A stretch of DNA of 39,667 nucleotides, from positions 1 to 39,667 of the forward strand of contig CBFICL010000008.1 of assembly GCA_965661165.1 (NCBI GenBank), read 5' to 3'. Each line of letters opens with the position of its first letter. The first letter of the stretch is position 1. The notes under the pieces are model-generated. The model made no database searches and was not told the DNA's origin. It was given only the letters and a program-made list of their open reading frames with translations. The DNA comes from Hepatobacter sp965661165. Lineage in GTDB: Bacteria > Pseudomonadota > Alphaproteobacteria > Holosporales > Hepatobacteraceae. This document shows, piece by piece, positions 8,926-17,228 of the stretch. The position numbers and the translations under genes were made by a program.

Positions 8926-9027
8926 GGGGCTTAGGTTGTTGATCGGGCCTTTCTTTGGGTGTGGGTAAAAGTTTTTTGTGGCTTCTTTTTGATCCACCTA
9001 GCGTGTTTGGGGGATGATCTAAGCCCC
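8926..9027. repeat. Long-range inverted repeat in the rho / Lys-Glu-rich gene spacer
   Basis: GGGGCTTAG (8926-8934) and CTAAGCCCC (9019-9027) are perfect 9-base inverted copies enclosing 84 bases. The spacer (8828-9120) contains no convincing gene. The element could fold as an RNA arm in the 3' region of either rho or the minus-strand gene that ends at 9121. No known RNA family is recognised. Confidence 0.35.
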
Positions 9028-9120
9028 CTCTGCCTAAGGAGCTCAAAGCATGCGTACTTTTACGATTTCTATGTGTAAGATGGAGGTGAGGAGGTGTTTT
9101 CCGGCCATCCTGTATAAGGC

Positions 9121-9468
9121 CTATTCATCCTCTGCTATTTTTTTAGCGCTTGCCGCTGCACTCAGCGTCATGGCCGCCACTGTGGTGACTTGGACGGCTC
9201 GGTTCATCTTTCCTTTCTTTTTTTTCTCCTTCTTTTCTTTTTTCTCCTTTTTCTTCCCTTTTTTCCCCGTTTCTGTTTTTTGATCCTGCACCTGTGTGTG
9301 GGATTTGTTTTCTTTGGGGGAAGGTTTTTCTTGTGTGGTGTGAGGTTGTTTTTCGGTCAAAAGCTCAGTCTTATTGTGGGATTCTTGCTTGCCCTGACAC
9401 TCTTGGATGATAAGCATAGGTAGGCTGCATAGATATAGCCAGCAACAAAAACCTTGATACCTGGACAT
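9121..9468 (-). CDS. Small exported Lys/Glu-rich protein, function unknown (paralogue A)
   Basis: Not recognised. The 115 residues start MSRYQGFCCWLYLCSLPMLI, a hydrophobic N-terminus that could be a signal peptide. A polar Gln/Thr/Lys region follows, then a run of alternating Lys and Glu (about 68-86), and a C-terminal stretch rich in Ala, Thr and Val ending K-K-I-A-E-D-E. The order of parts matches the neighbour at 9556-9924: export signal, charged helix, small-residue hydrophobic segment, short acidic end. The two are therefore likely tandem paralogues. The charged run may form a rigid single alpha helix. A plus-strand reading frame here is Phe-rich only because it is antisense to the Lys codons. 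Confidence 0.6.
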   Translation of the reverse strand: MSRYQGFCCWLYLCSLPMLIIQECQGKQESHNKTELLTEKQPHTTQEKPSPKENKSHTQVQDQKTETGKKGKKKEKKEKKEKKKKGKMNRAVQVTTVAAMTLSAAASAKKIAEDE

Positions 9469-9555
9469 AACGTTTCTACTTTTCTTTTATAAAATGTATG
9501 TCAACAGTGTAAGGTTAATCACACCCATGTTAAAAGCATCTTGATGGAAGTGCGG

Positions 9556-9924
9556 TTATTCAGCCAATTCCTTGCTATCCGCTGCGATGCCGACCATGGT
9601 GCCTACGGTTCCCAAGGCCACGGCTGTGGCTGCCAGCGCCTTATCGTGCTTCTCCTTTTTTTTCATTTCTTTTTCTTTTTTTTTGCGTTGTGCCTCACTC
9701 AGGTCGTGAGCTTCTTGTTGATGCTCTTGCGTCTTCTCATGAGCGGGTTTTTTTGGATCTTTTTGGTCGTGGGCAGTGTGGGGTGTGCCCTTGCTCAGGT
9801 CATGGGGGTTTGGGGTTTTGGTGTTTGGAGTATGAACCGGGGCATGTGGGCTTATAGGAGATACCGATAAGCCAAAAGTTAACAATGAGATAACATAAAA
9901 CAAGGCTGGCACTTTTTTTATCAT
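9556..9924 (-). CDS. Small exported Lys/Glu/His-rich protein, function unknown (paralogue B)
   Basis: Not recognised. Of 122 residues, the first 22 or so (MIKKVPALFYVISLLTFGLS) form a good signal peptide. Residues 25-70 are Pro/His/Thr-rich, and 78-94 are Lys/Glu-rich. A hydrophobic segment, A-T-A-V-A-L-G-T-V-G-T-M-V-G-I-A-A, precedes an acidic end S-K-E-L-A-E. It lies upstream of its paralogue (9121-9468), separated by 87 bases. Both could be periplasmic or surface proteins, anchored by the last hydrophobic stretch. No ribosome binding site is obvious, and the start is chosen for the signal peptide. Confidence 0.65.
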   Translation of the reverse strand: MIKKVPALFYVISLLTFGLSVSPISPHAPVHTPNTKTPNPHDLSKGTPHTAHDQKDPKKPAHEKTQEHQQEAHDLSEAQRKKKEKEMKKKEKHDKALAATAVALGTVGTMVGIAADSKELAE

Positions 9925-9983
9925 TTTTTAACAGTATGAAAAACCAGCCTTAACAAAGCCTTTGTTGATGTCAGGGGCACGGC

Positions 9984-12818
9984 TTAACTGATTGACTTAT
10001 CAGACAAAAGAAATGTTAAAAAGTGGCCCGTGTGACTTTGGGGAACGTTTGCAATGTTTTCAGGTGTGCCGCACGCCACGAGCTGGCCGCCCCCTGTGCC
10101 TCCTTCAGGACCGATGTCTATCACCCAGTCAGCTGTTTTGATAACGTCGATGTTGTGTTCAATGACAAGTACAGTGTTGCCTTGATTGACAAGGGTGTGC
10201 AGCACATCGAGCAATTTTTTGATGTCATCCATATGAAGCCCTGTTGTGGGTTCATCAAGGATATAAAAGGTTTTGCCCGTCGATTTTTTGGCTAACTCTT
10301 TCGCAAGCTTGACGCGTTGCGCTTCGCCTCCTGAAAGGGTGGTGGCCCGTTGCCCTACATGGATATACCCCAAGCCTACATCTTGAAGCATGCGCAGCTT
10401 GTGACGTATGGACGGCATGTTTTCAAAAAAATCAGATGCGTCGTCAACAGTCATGGCGAGGACATCTGCGATGGATTTTCCCTTAAAGGTGATGGCGAGG
10501 GTTTCCCGATTATAGCGTTTGCCCTCACACACATCGCACGTCACATAGATGTCTGGTAAGAAGTGCATTTCTACGCGGGTGACGCCATCGCCGCTGCAGG
10601 CTTCGCATCGGCCCCCACGCACATTGAACGAAAATCGTCCCGGTGTGAATCCCCGGGCTTTGGCTGCAGGCAGGCTGGCAAACCAATCGCGTATGGGGCT
10701 AAACAGGCCTGTGTATGTGGCCGGGTTTGAGCGCGGTGTGCGGCCGATGGGAGATTGATCAATATCAATCACTTTATCCAGATGATCAAGACCTTCAAGA
10801 GCTGTGTAGGGGCCAGGCTCAAGTTGAGCACGATTGAGAGCCCGAGCCAAGGCTGGATAGAGCGTCTCAATAACAAGCGATGACTTCCCGCTGCCTGAGA
10901 CCCCCGTGGCACATACAAAAAGCCCAAGCGGAATATCCACAGAGACATGGTTCAGGTTGTTAATAGTGGCGCCTTGAAGGGACAGCGTTTTGCCACGATC
11001 TGGCGCGCGCCTTTGGGTGGGTACGGCAATGGCTTTTTTGCCCGAAAGATAAGCACCTGTCAAGCTTGAAGGGTGAGCGAGAATTTTTGCTAAGGGGCCT
11101 TGAGCGACGATGTCACCGCCGTGGCTGCCTGCGGCTGGCCCCATATCCACCAAATAATCGCACGCGCGCATGGTGTCTTCATCATGCTCGACCACCACAA
11201 TGGTGTTGCCCAGATTTTTAAGATGCTGCAGGGTTTCAATCAGGCGCGCATTATCCCGTTGATGGAGGCCGATGGAGGGTTCATCCAACACATACAACAC
11301 GCCCACAAGCCCCGCCCCAATTTGTGAGGCCAGGCGAATACGTTGCGCTTCCCCGCCTGAAAGGCTTCCTGCCACGCGAGAGAGGTGAAGATAGCCCACG
11401 CCTACATGCACCAGAAACTGAAGGCGGTCAGAAATTTCTTTCACAATGCGTTCAGCAATATGTTGCTGTTTGGGCGTTAAATGCGGGAGAAGCTTGTTAA
11501 ACCAGGCATGGGCATCAAAAATAGAGTGTTGCGTGATGGCGCCAATAGATTGACCATGAATCTGCACACACAAGGCTTCCGGCTTGAGACGCTGCCCTTG
11601 ACAGGCCGGGCACGCCTGAGACTTGTGCCACCGCCCCACATCATCTCCGCCTTCCTTTTCCTTCTGTCGTCGCGTCATCATAGGGATGATGCCCTCAAAG
11701 GGTTTGTGAGAGCGATAGGTGCGTTTTTCGTCTCGAATATCCATGGGGATGGCTGTTTTGCCCGACCCATAAAGCAAAACGTCCTTCACCTGTTGCGGCA
11801 AATCTTGAAAAGCGGTGCGCAACGAAAAATCATAGTGCTTGGCTAGGGCGCGCAAAATCTGGAGATAATAAAAGAAAAACCCCCCCGCCCACGGAGCAAT
11901 GGCGCCATCTTCAAGGCTGAGGGTAGGGTCAGGGATAATTTTGTCCAGGTCAAATTCCATGCAAACCCCCAGGCCATCACATGTGGGGCAGGCCCCTGAA
12001 GGGCTGTTAAAAGAAAACAAACGTGGCTCAAGTTTTTCAATGGTAAAGCCACTTTCAGGGCAGGCAAAACGTGCTGAAAAAAGCATCTCTTTCGGCGCGT
12101 CAAGGTGCTGCACCCACACCAGTTCATCAGGGGATATCCTAAGGGCCATTTCAAAGGCTTCAGCCAGTCTGGTTTTGATGGTGCTATCTTGGGCATGCTT
12201 GAGGCGATCCACCAGCACGTGTATGGTGTGCGTCTTCTTTTTGTCTAATAAAGGCAAATTGTCTAACTCATAGAGTGTGCCGTCGATCCACACGCGGGTG
12301 AAGCCTTGTTTTTGCAAATCTACAAATTCTTTGCGGAACTCCCCTTTGCGCCCACGGATGAGGGGGGCAAAAATATAGAGGCGTCCAAACGGCAAAGCCA
12401 GCGTTTGATCCACCATTTCAGAAACAGTTTGCGCCTGAATAGGTTTGCCAGTGGCGGGCGATACGGGTATGCCCACACGCGCATACAAAAGGCGGAGATA
12501 GTCATAAATTTCTGTGACCGTGGCCACCGTGGACCTGGGATTTTTGGATGTGGTTTTTTGCTCAATGGCGATGGCAGGGGAGAGGCCATCAATGTTGTCT
12601 ACATCAGGCTTTTTCATGACATCAAGAAATTGACGCGCATAGGAAGACAAACTTTCCACATAGCGTCTTTGCCCCTCCGCATACAAGGTGTCAAAGGCCA
12701 GAGAAGACTTGCCCGACCCACTGGGCCCTGTAATCACAATCAATTGGTCGCGGGGCAGGTCAAGGGAAATGTTTTTCAGGTTGTGTTCCCGCGCACCGCG
12801 GATGCGAATCAATGTCAT
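9984..12818 (-). CDS. uvrA: Excinuclease ABC subunit A
   Basis: The damage-recognition ATPase of nucleotide excision repair, working with UvrB and UvrC. The 944 residues carry two ABC modules: Walker A GPSGSGKSS (31-39) and later GVSGSGKSS, with signature motifs LSGGEAQRIRLASQ and LSGGEAQRVKLAKEL. Four-cysteine zinc sites are visible. The second is complete (C-E-A-C ... C-D-V-C). The first reads CPESG ... CPTC with Ser in place of one Cys, a variation I know from alphaproteobacterial UvrA. Length is normal. A weak promoter candidate (TTGACG-18-TCAATA, 12893-12864 on the minus strand) lies upstream. Confidence 0.97.
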   Translation of the reverse strand: MTLIRIRGAREHNLKNISLDLPRDQLIVITGPSGSGKSSLAFDTLYAEGQRRYVESLSSYARQFLDVMKKPDVDNIDGLSPAIAIEQKTTSKNPRSTVATVTEIYDYLRLLYARVGIPVSPATGKPIQAQTVSEMVDQTLALPFGRLYIFAPLIRGRKGEFRKEFVDLQKQGFTRVWIDGTLYELDNLPLLDKKKTHTIHVLVDRLKHAQDSTIKTRLAEAFEMALRISPDELVWVQHLDAPKEMLFSARFACPESGFTIEKLEPRLFSFNSPSGACPTCDGLGVCMEFDLDKIIPDPTLSLEDGAIAPWAGGFFFYYLQILRALAKHYDFSLRTAFQDLPQQVKDVLLYGSGKTAIPMDIRDEKRTYRSHKPFEGIIPMMTRRQKEKEGGDDVGRWHKSQACPACQGQRLKPEALCVQIHGQSIGAITQHSIFDAHAWFNKLLPHLTPKQQHIAERIVKEISDRLQFLVHVGVGYLHLSRVAGSLSGGEAQRIRLASQIGAGLVGVLYVLDEPSIGLHQRDNARLIETLQHLKNLGNTIVVVEHDEDTMRACDYLVDMGPAAGSHGGDIVAQGPLAKILAHPSSLTGAYLSGKKAIAVPTQRRAPDRGKTLSLQGATINNLNHVSVDIPLGLFVCATGVSGSGKSSLVIETLYPALARALNRAQLEPGPYTALEGLDHLDKVIDIDQSPIGRTPRSNPATYTGLFSPIRDWFASLPAAKARGFTPGRFSFNVRGGRCEACSGDGVTRVEMHFLPDIYVTCDVCEGKRYNRETLAITFKGKSIADVLAMTVDDASDFFENMPSIRHKLRMLQDVGLGYIHVGQRATTLSGGEAQRVKLAKELAKKSTGKTFYILDEPTTGLHMDDIKKLLDVLHTLVNQGNTVLVIEHNIDVIKTADWVIDIGPEGGTGGGQLVACGTPENIANVPQSHTGHFLTFLLSDKSIS

Positions 12819-13323
12819 AAAAGAAAAGTCAAAAAAAAGGGTTCGTCATGGAAGGGATCCTTCTATTGAAGAAAAAAGCAAGAGCGCCGTCAAGGAAAGA
12901 ATGCGTACAGACAAACGAGTGATAGGGAAAGAGCCGGTGCAGATTTTACATGCATACCCGCACATGGAAGGGGTGGCCTGTGTGCGTTCATCAGATGAGC
13001 AACGTTAGGATATAATTTATCACGCACAAAATGCAGGTTATTGGGGCTAAGAATCATGTTTTCACAAGAAAAACCTTGCTCTATCTAGGAAGAGGTCGTA
13101 GAAGGAAAGGGCTGGGGGGTACGACGGCTTTGATCTCTGAGGCCAATGATTCCTTCGCGGGAACTGTTCCTGAAAAAGTTTGAGGATTTTTTCACACGGT
13201 GCCCACCTGCTGAGTGCAGGCCCCAGGAGGATCGCAAAGTCCGCAACGGCCCTTCGGCGTGATATGTGTTTATGGTTTGAAGTGAGCCTTGGGCACCTGT
13301 CCGGGCCTTCCTTGAGGGGTACG
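12819..13323. other. Gene-free spacer between uvrA and the sugar operon
   Basis: This 505-base stretch holds no reading frame that looks like a gene. It contains the likely uvrA promoter side (about 12864-12893), an isolated TATAAT at 13011-13016 without a clear -35, and the strong stem described separately at 13198-13297. Longer open frames here are extensions of frames opposing uvrA or the glycosyltransferase gene. Confidence 0.6.
13198..13297. ncRNA. Candidate structured RNA or 3' UTR element closed by an 8-bp stem
   Basis: GGTGCCCA (13198-13205) pairs perfectly with TGGGCACC (13290-13297). Inside lie a second hairpin CCTGC-TGAGT-GCAGG (13206-13220) and a short GCC-CTTC-GGC hairpin. It begins 27 bases past the stop of the minus-strand glycosyltransferase gene, so it may be the end of that transcript or an independent small RNA on either strand. 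It has the size of small housekeeping RNAs. I could not match it to 6S, SRP, RNase P or tmRNA signatures. Confidence 0.3.
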
Positions 13324-14517
13324 CTAAACGGCTTGTTGTGTGCGCGGCGTTTTGGCCGCAGGCTTTTTCCCCAGAATGAAGGCGCCGAGGGCATCATGAA
13401 TGGGGCCTTGGCGGTAGGTTGCAAGGGCCGTTTTGTGGGCATGTCGTCCCATCAGGGCCAGCTGTGCTGGGTGACGCAGGCAGTAAATCATTTTTTGCGC
13501 GAGAGCTTCAGGAGAGAACGGGGCCACCAGAAAACCATTTTTTCCTTCTTGTACAGCTTCTTTGCATCCAGGCACCCGGGTGGCAATCACAGGCCGGCTG
13601 GCTGCCATGGCTTCTTGGATGACGCGGGGAAACCCTTCGCGGTAAGACGGCAAGACCACCACATGGCTTTGCCGCAGAGGCGCTAAAATCGTTTTGGTGT
13701 GCGGCGTCCAGGTGATGTTGGCTTGGGTGCTGCGCAGCTTGTCATAGCGTGTTTGAGACAGGTGGCTGGGGTTTTGCGCATCGCGCGCGCCGATAATATG
13801 AAAGCGCGTTTCTGGATAGCGCCTATGCACCAGGTGGGCGGCTTTCACAAACTCTTCGATGCCTTTGTCCCTTAATAAGCGTCCCACAAAAAGAAAGGTA
13901 AGCGGCCCTGGAGGTGGTGGGGTTGTTTGGAAAAACGTGTCAGGCACGCCAATACCTTTGAGAAGCATGGTAGGCGGGTGACGTTTTTTGGCAGGCAAGA
14001 GGCCCAGGTCATTTTGGTCGTCGGGGTTTAGAAATACGGCTCCTGTCAGCCAAGGTATGGTGAACGCATAAAGTCTTTTTTGAATCCACCTTAAGAGCCA
14101 CGCTTTGGATGATGGGGTGGGTCTGCGCGTAAAGGCATACCCAAGGCCTTCAAAAAGGGCAACGCGCCTTTTCACGCGCGCCAATGCGGCGGCCAGGGTG
14201 CCAAAAATGATGGGTTTGGCGAAATAGGCAAACACAACATCAGGTGACAGTTTTTGAAGCTCTGTTTTTAACTGCCACATGCCCCCCAGGTCTTCGATGG
14301 GGTTGAGGTTGGCGCGATTGAGCGGGCTGTCCACAGGCGTGGCGCCCAATTTGCTGATTTGCCCCTTGGTGGTGGGTGTATAGTCATCAGCAAACACAAA
14401 AACCTCGTGCCCTTGCTGTATGAACCAGGCGATGAGCTCTTTTCGAAAAAGCAGGGTGGCCTTGGCGTGGGTGCCAAGAAAAACAATTTTTTTGGGTGTC
14501 TCAAGAGACATGTTCAT
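13324..14517 (-). CDS. Glycosyltransferase, GT4 family
   Basis: A 397-residue GT-B fold enzyme, probably transferring a sugar to an undecaprenyl-linked surface glycan. The N-terminal half resembles the PglA-like subgroup (K-I-V-F-L-G-T-H-A ... G-H-E-V-F-V-F-A-D-D; F-E-G-L-G-Y-A-F-T). The C-terminal nucleotide-sugar half shows F-V-G-R-L-L-R-D-K-G-I-E-E-F and the E-x7-E motif, S-Y-R-E-G-F-P-R-V-I-Q-E-A. ATG 14517 is chosen because AGGAAG lies eight bases upstream. The start overlaps galE by 17 bases, so the two are coupled. The exact donor and acceptor cannot be told. Confidence 0.87.
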   Translation of the reverse strand: MNMSLETPKKIVFLGTHAKATLLFRKELIAWFIQQGHEVFVFADDYTPTTKGQISKLGATPVDSPLNRANLNPIEDLGGMWQLKTELQKLSPDVVFAYFAKPIIFGTLAAALARVKRRVALFEGLGYAFTRRPTPSSKAWLLRWIQKRLYAFTIPWLTGAVFLNPDDQNDLGLLPAKKRHPPTMLLKGIGVPDTFFQTTPPPPGPLTFLFVGRLLRDKGIEEFVKAAHLVHRRYPETRFHIIGARDAQNPSHLSQTRYDKLRSTQANITWTPHTKTILAPLRQSHVVVLPSYREGFPRVIQEAMAASRPVIATRVPGCKEAVQEGKNGFLVAPFSPEALAQKMIYCLRHPAQLALMGRHAHKTALATYRQGPIHDALGAFILGKKPAAKTPRTQQAV

Positions 14518-15505
14518 GGCTGTGTCTTCCTTTGGCTTTTTCCCAGGCAAGGGCGGTGCGAATGAGGGTTTCGAGGTTATCAAAACGGGGGCGCCAGGGG
14601 GTTTGTTGACGAAACCGTGTGGCATCTGCCATCAGGGCCTCAGGGTCGCCTAACCGCCTGAGGGCTTCATGCACAGGAAGCTTTGTGCCTGTCACAGCTT
14701 CCACCGCCCTGATCACCTCACGCACGGAATATCCTGTGCCATACCCACAATTGAACACATGATAGCCAGGGGCTGTGCTTTTCCGCAGAAAATCAAGGGC
14801 GCACACATGGGCCTCAGCCAGATCACTGACGTGAATATAGTCTCTTACCCCCGTGCCATCGGGTGTGTTGTAGTCAGTGCCGAAGATATGTAAGACTTTT
14901 TTGTGTCCTAAGGCCACATCGATGGCAGATTGCACCAAATGGGTGGTGTTTGGCACGTGTTGGCCTGTGCGGCCGTGAGGGTCGGCGCCGGCCACATTAA
15001 AATAGCGCAGGTTCACGATGTTCATTCCATGGGCCTTGTGAAAGGCGTTGAGCATGCACTCAGTCATCCATTTGGATTCAGCATAGGGGCTTTGAGGGTT
15101 GACGGGTTCATCCTCACACACAAGATGTTTGGGGTTGTGGCCATACACAGAGGCCGAGGAAGAGAAGATGATGTTGTTCACGCCATGACGAAGGCATGCC
15201 TGTATGACGGCAAGGCTCACGCTTGTGTTGTTGTAAAAATAAGCGCCAGGATCTTGGCATGATTCTGCCACAACGGTGGAGCCTGCCAGATGAATGACGG
15301 TGTCAATGCCATGTTTTTCCACCATCTGACCGAAAAGCGCCGCGTCTTCAGCTTTGCCCTGATAAAAAGGCGCCTCTTGGGGGATCAGATGCCGGTGTCC
15401 ACGTGAAAGGTCGTCCAGAACCACGAAGGGCCTCTTGTGATCTTCAAAAGCCCAGGCACAGTGGGATCCGATATAGCCTGCCCCGCCAGTCAAAAGTGTG
15501 GTCAC
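14501..15505 (-). CDS. galE: UDP-glucose 4-epimerase
   Basis: A short-chain dehydrogenase/reductase that interconverts UDP-glucose and UDP-galactose (or the N-acetyl forms) with bound NAD. The 334 residues start with the Rossmann motif T-G-G-A-G-Y-I-G-S-H and contain the catalytic Y-A-E-S-K (about 149-153). The family's R-Y-F-N-V-A-G-A-D and R-D-Y-I-H-V-S-D-L-A segments are also present. Length is typical of GalE. It lies between two glycosyltransferases on the same strand and probably supplies one of them with a galactose-type donor. Confidence 0.93.
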   Translation of the reverse strand: MTTLLTGGAGYIGSHCAWAFEDHKRPFVVLDDLSRGHRHLIPQEAPFYQGKAEDAALFGQMVEKHGIDTVIHLAGSTVVAESCQDPGAYFYNNTSVSLAVIQACLRHGVNNIIFSSSASVYGHNPKHLVCEDEPVNPQSPYAESKWMTECMLNAFHKAHGMNIVNLRYFNVAGADPHGRTGQHVPNTTHLVQSAIDVALGHKKVLHIFGTDYNTPDGTGVRDYIHVSDLAEAHVCALDFLRKSTAPGYHVFNCGYGTGYSVREVIRAVEAVTGTKLPVHEALRRLGDPEALMADATRFRQQTPWRPRFDNLETLIRTALAWEKAKGRHSHEHVS

Positions 15506-15547
15506 GTTGTTTCCTTGAAGGTATGAGTTTGCATGGTCACAGCCCTT

Positions 15548-16789
15548 TCACCCTGATACAGAAGCCGCCTGTTGGCAAGAGCCGTGGGCCATATTCTTGT
15601 AAAGCCTTTTATAGGCTGCAATGCTGTGGGTGACGTGAAAGGTGGTATCCGCTTTGATTTTGGCTTTTTGCCCCCACGCATGAAGGGTTTGGGGGGTTGT
15701 GAGGGCTTCTTGCATGGCACGTGCTAGGGCATGGGGGTCTTGAGGCGGCACCAATCGTCCTGTGACGTGATCTTCCACAAGTTCAGGAATGCCCCCCACC
15801 TGTGTGGCAATCACGGGTAATTCGGCGCTCATGGCTTCAATAATGGCATTGGGCAAACCCTCTGTGTGAGAAGGGTGGATAAAAAGATGGGTGTTTTTGA
15901 GAAGGCTCACATTATCTGCTACATGACCTAACAGGGTAACGTGCTTTTCTAATCCATAAGCGGCGATGTCTTGTGTGAGTGTTGCCACCATCTGGGGCGT
16001 TCCTTTCCCAGCAATGTTGAGATGCCAGTTCAGGTGCGGGGCCTGGTTTTTCAGCTGACAAGCTGCTGCTATTAGATCACGATATCCTTTATAAGAATGT
16101 AAGTTGCCCACCGCTGTCAGCGCAAAACAAGACGCTTCTGTATAAAAAGAGAGAGGCCTGTGGGCGGTAAACATATCCGTTTCAATGCCATTATAGATCA
16201 GCGTGAGTTTGTGCGGGGGCAAGCCTTCTTTTTGCAGATCATCCAGCACCGCCTTGGCATTGCCCACCACCCTGCGGGGGCCCAGGCGATGGCAAAGTGT
16301 TTTCTCTACAAAGGCCAAAAGGGGACGCTTTTGTGCATAAAAATTAAGGCTCAAGCGCGACATCACCAGGCTGCGCGCACCTTTTGTAAGAAGATTGGCC
16401 ATGCAGGCATAAAAATAAGCCCCCGGGAGAAAGGGGTGCACAATGTCGGGCTTTTCTGTTGCGAGGGCGCGGCGGATAAAGATGAATCTGCGGATGTGTT
16501 CTTTCCACTTCGCCCACACCCCTTGATGCGGATGGATGGTGCTTTGCAGAGAAAGAATCTTGATTCCTGCCGCTGCCGCTCGCGGATATAGGGTGCCTTT
16601 GTGGGTGTAAAGCGCCAGCACAACCTCAACATCAGGGCTTGCTTGAAGGGCTGGGAAGTTGCGCACAATATCCATTTCTGCCCCGCCCACATCTAGTGAG
16701 CCAATAACAACCATAACCTTGATGGGTTGTTTTTTGGGTTTTGCTGCGGGTGCCCGAGCGCGAACGGCACTGTGCTGTGGGGGGATCAT
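15548..16789 (-). CDS. Glycosyltransferase, GT4 family
   Basis: A GT-B glycosyltransferase, about 413 residues from ATG 16789. It opens its fold with V-M-V-V-I-G-S-L-D-V-G-G-A-E-M, the acceptor-side glycine motif. It has the donor-side E-x7-E motif in H-T-E-G-L-P-N-A-I-I-E-A and G-G-I-P-E-L-V in the last third. The start is uncertain: the frame is open to 16906, and an internal ATG at 16714 (MVVIGS) also gives an intact fold. None has a convincing ribosome binding site. It is first in the operon, 42 bases before galE. Likely role: O-antigen or capsule-type sugar assembly. Confidence 0.85.
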   Translation of the reverse strand: MIPPQHSAVRARAPAAKPKKQPIKVMVVIGSLDVGGAEMDIVRNFPALQASPDVEVVLALYTHKGTLYPRAAAAGIKILSLQSTIHPHQGVWAKWKEHIRRFIFIRRALATEKPDIVHPFLPGAYFYACMANLLTKGARSLVMSRLSLNFYAQKRPLLAFVEKTLCHRLGPRRVVGNAKAVLDDLQKEGLPPHKLTLIYNGIETDMFTAHRPLSFYTEASCFALTAVGNLHSYKGYRDLIAAACQLKNQAPHLNWHLNIAGKGTPQMVATLTQDIAAYGLEKHVTLLGHVADNVSLLKNTHLFIHPSHTEGLPNAIIEAMSAELPVIATQVGGIPELVEDHVTGRLVPPQDPHALARAMQEALTTPQTLHAWGQKAKIKADTTFHVTHSIAAYKRLYKNMAHGSCQQAASVSG

Positions 16790-16951
16790 GGGATGTTGAT
16801 AAGACAAGGGATTAGGGCCCAGTATACCACGTCTTATCCAAAACGTGCAGCGGTTTTTGCGTGCCCGCCTCGATGGCATGGTCTTTATAGAAAGTGTGTG
16901 GATCACCCAACATCAAGGTTAACGCTAGGAGCCCAGTATAGGCCATATGAT

Positions 16952-17044
16952 TGGCGGAGGGAGAGGGATTCGAACCCTCGATACGGGGAAAACCCGCATA
17001 ACGGTTTTCGAGACCGCCGCCTTCAACCGCTCGGCCATCCCTCC
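16952..17044 (-). tRNA. tRNA-Ser (anticodon CGA)
   Basis: A 93-base class II tRNA on the minus strand. The acceptor stem GGAGGGA pairs with TCCCTCC, followed by discriminator G and an encoded CCA. The D-loop region GGCCGAGCGGTTGAAGG, anticodon loop CTCGAAA (reads UCG), long variable arm TGCGGGTTTTCCCCGTA and T arm GGGTTCGAATCCC are all visible. The long variable arm and anticodon identify serine. Confidence 0.97.
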
Positions 17045-17156
17045 ATCAAGGGGCATACCATCAAGATCGCGCCTGAAGATATACACCCCATGGTGATAAC
17101 CTAGCGTAAGTGAGGGGGCATCGTGAAGAGAGGAAATGCACCAGCCCCATGTAAAG

Positions 17157-17185
17157 ACGCGCCCGCCCTATGGCAGGGGAGGCGT
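17157..17185. other. GC-rich hairpin downstream of the DUF1284 gene
   Basis: ACGCGCCCGCCC and GGGGAGGCGT form an imperfect GC-rich stem around TATGGCA, followed on the plus strand by TTTT. It lies just past the minus-strand gene ending at 17229 and may terminate that transcript, though in that direction the trailing T tract is poor. Confidence 0.25.
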
Positions 17186-17228
17186 TTTGTAGTATTCCTG
17201 ACATGAAGAAAGCATATTCCCCGGCGCA

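Noticed and set aside
8816..9046. Minus-strand frame of 76 codons overlapping the end of rho
   Set aside because: TTG start without ribosome binding site, low-complexity basic/proline composition, no recognisable domain.
9050..9283. Plus-strand frame of 77 codons with an excellent AAGGAG site before its ATG
   Set aside because: Its Phe-rich second half is the antisense of the Lys/Glu repeat of the minus-strand gene, whose architecture is repeated in a neighbouring paralogue. The ribosome-site match is probably chance.
10934..10942. ATATCCACA, one mismatch from a DnaA box
   Set aside because: Single site inside uvrA coding sequence; no cluster, so no evidence for an origin.
13062..13442. Minus-strand frame of 126 codons across the end of the glycosyltransferase gene
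   Set aside because: Overlaps a well-supported gene in another frame and the structured stem; composition is not protein-like.
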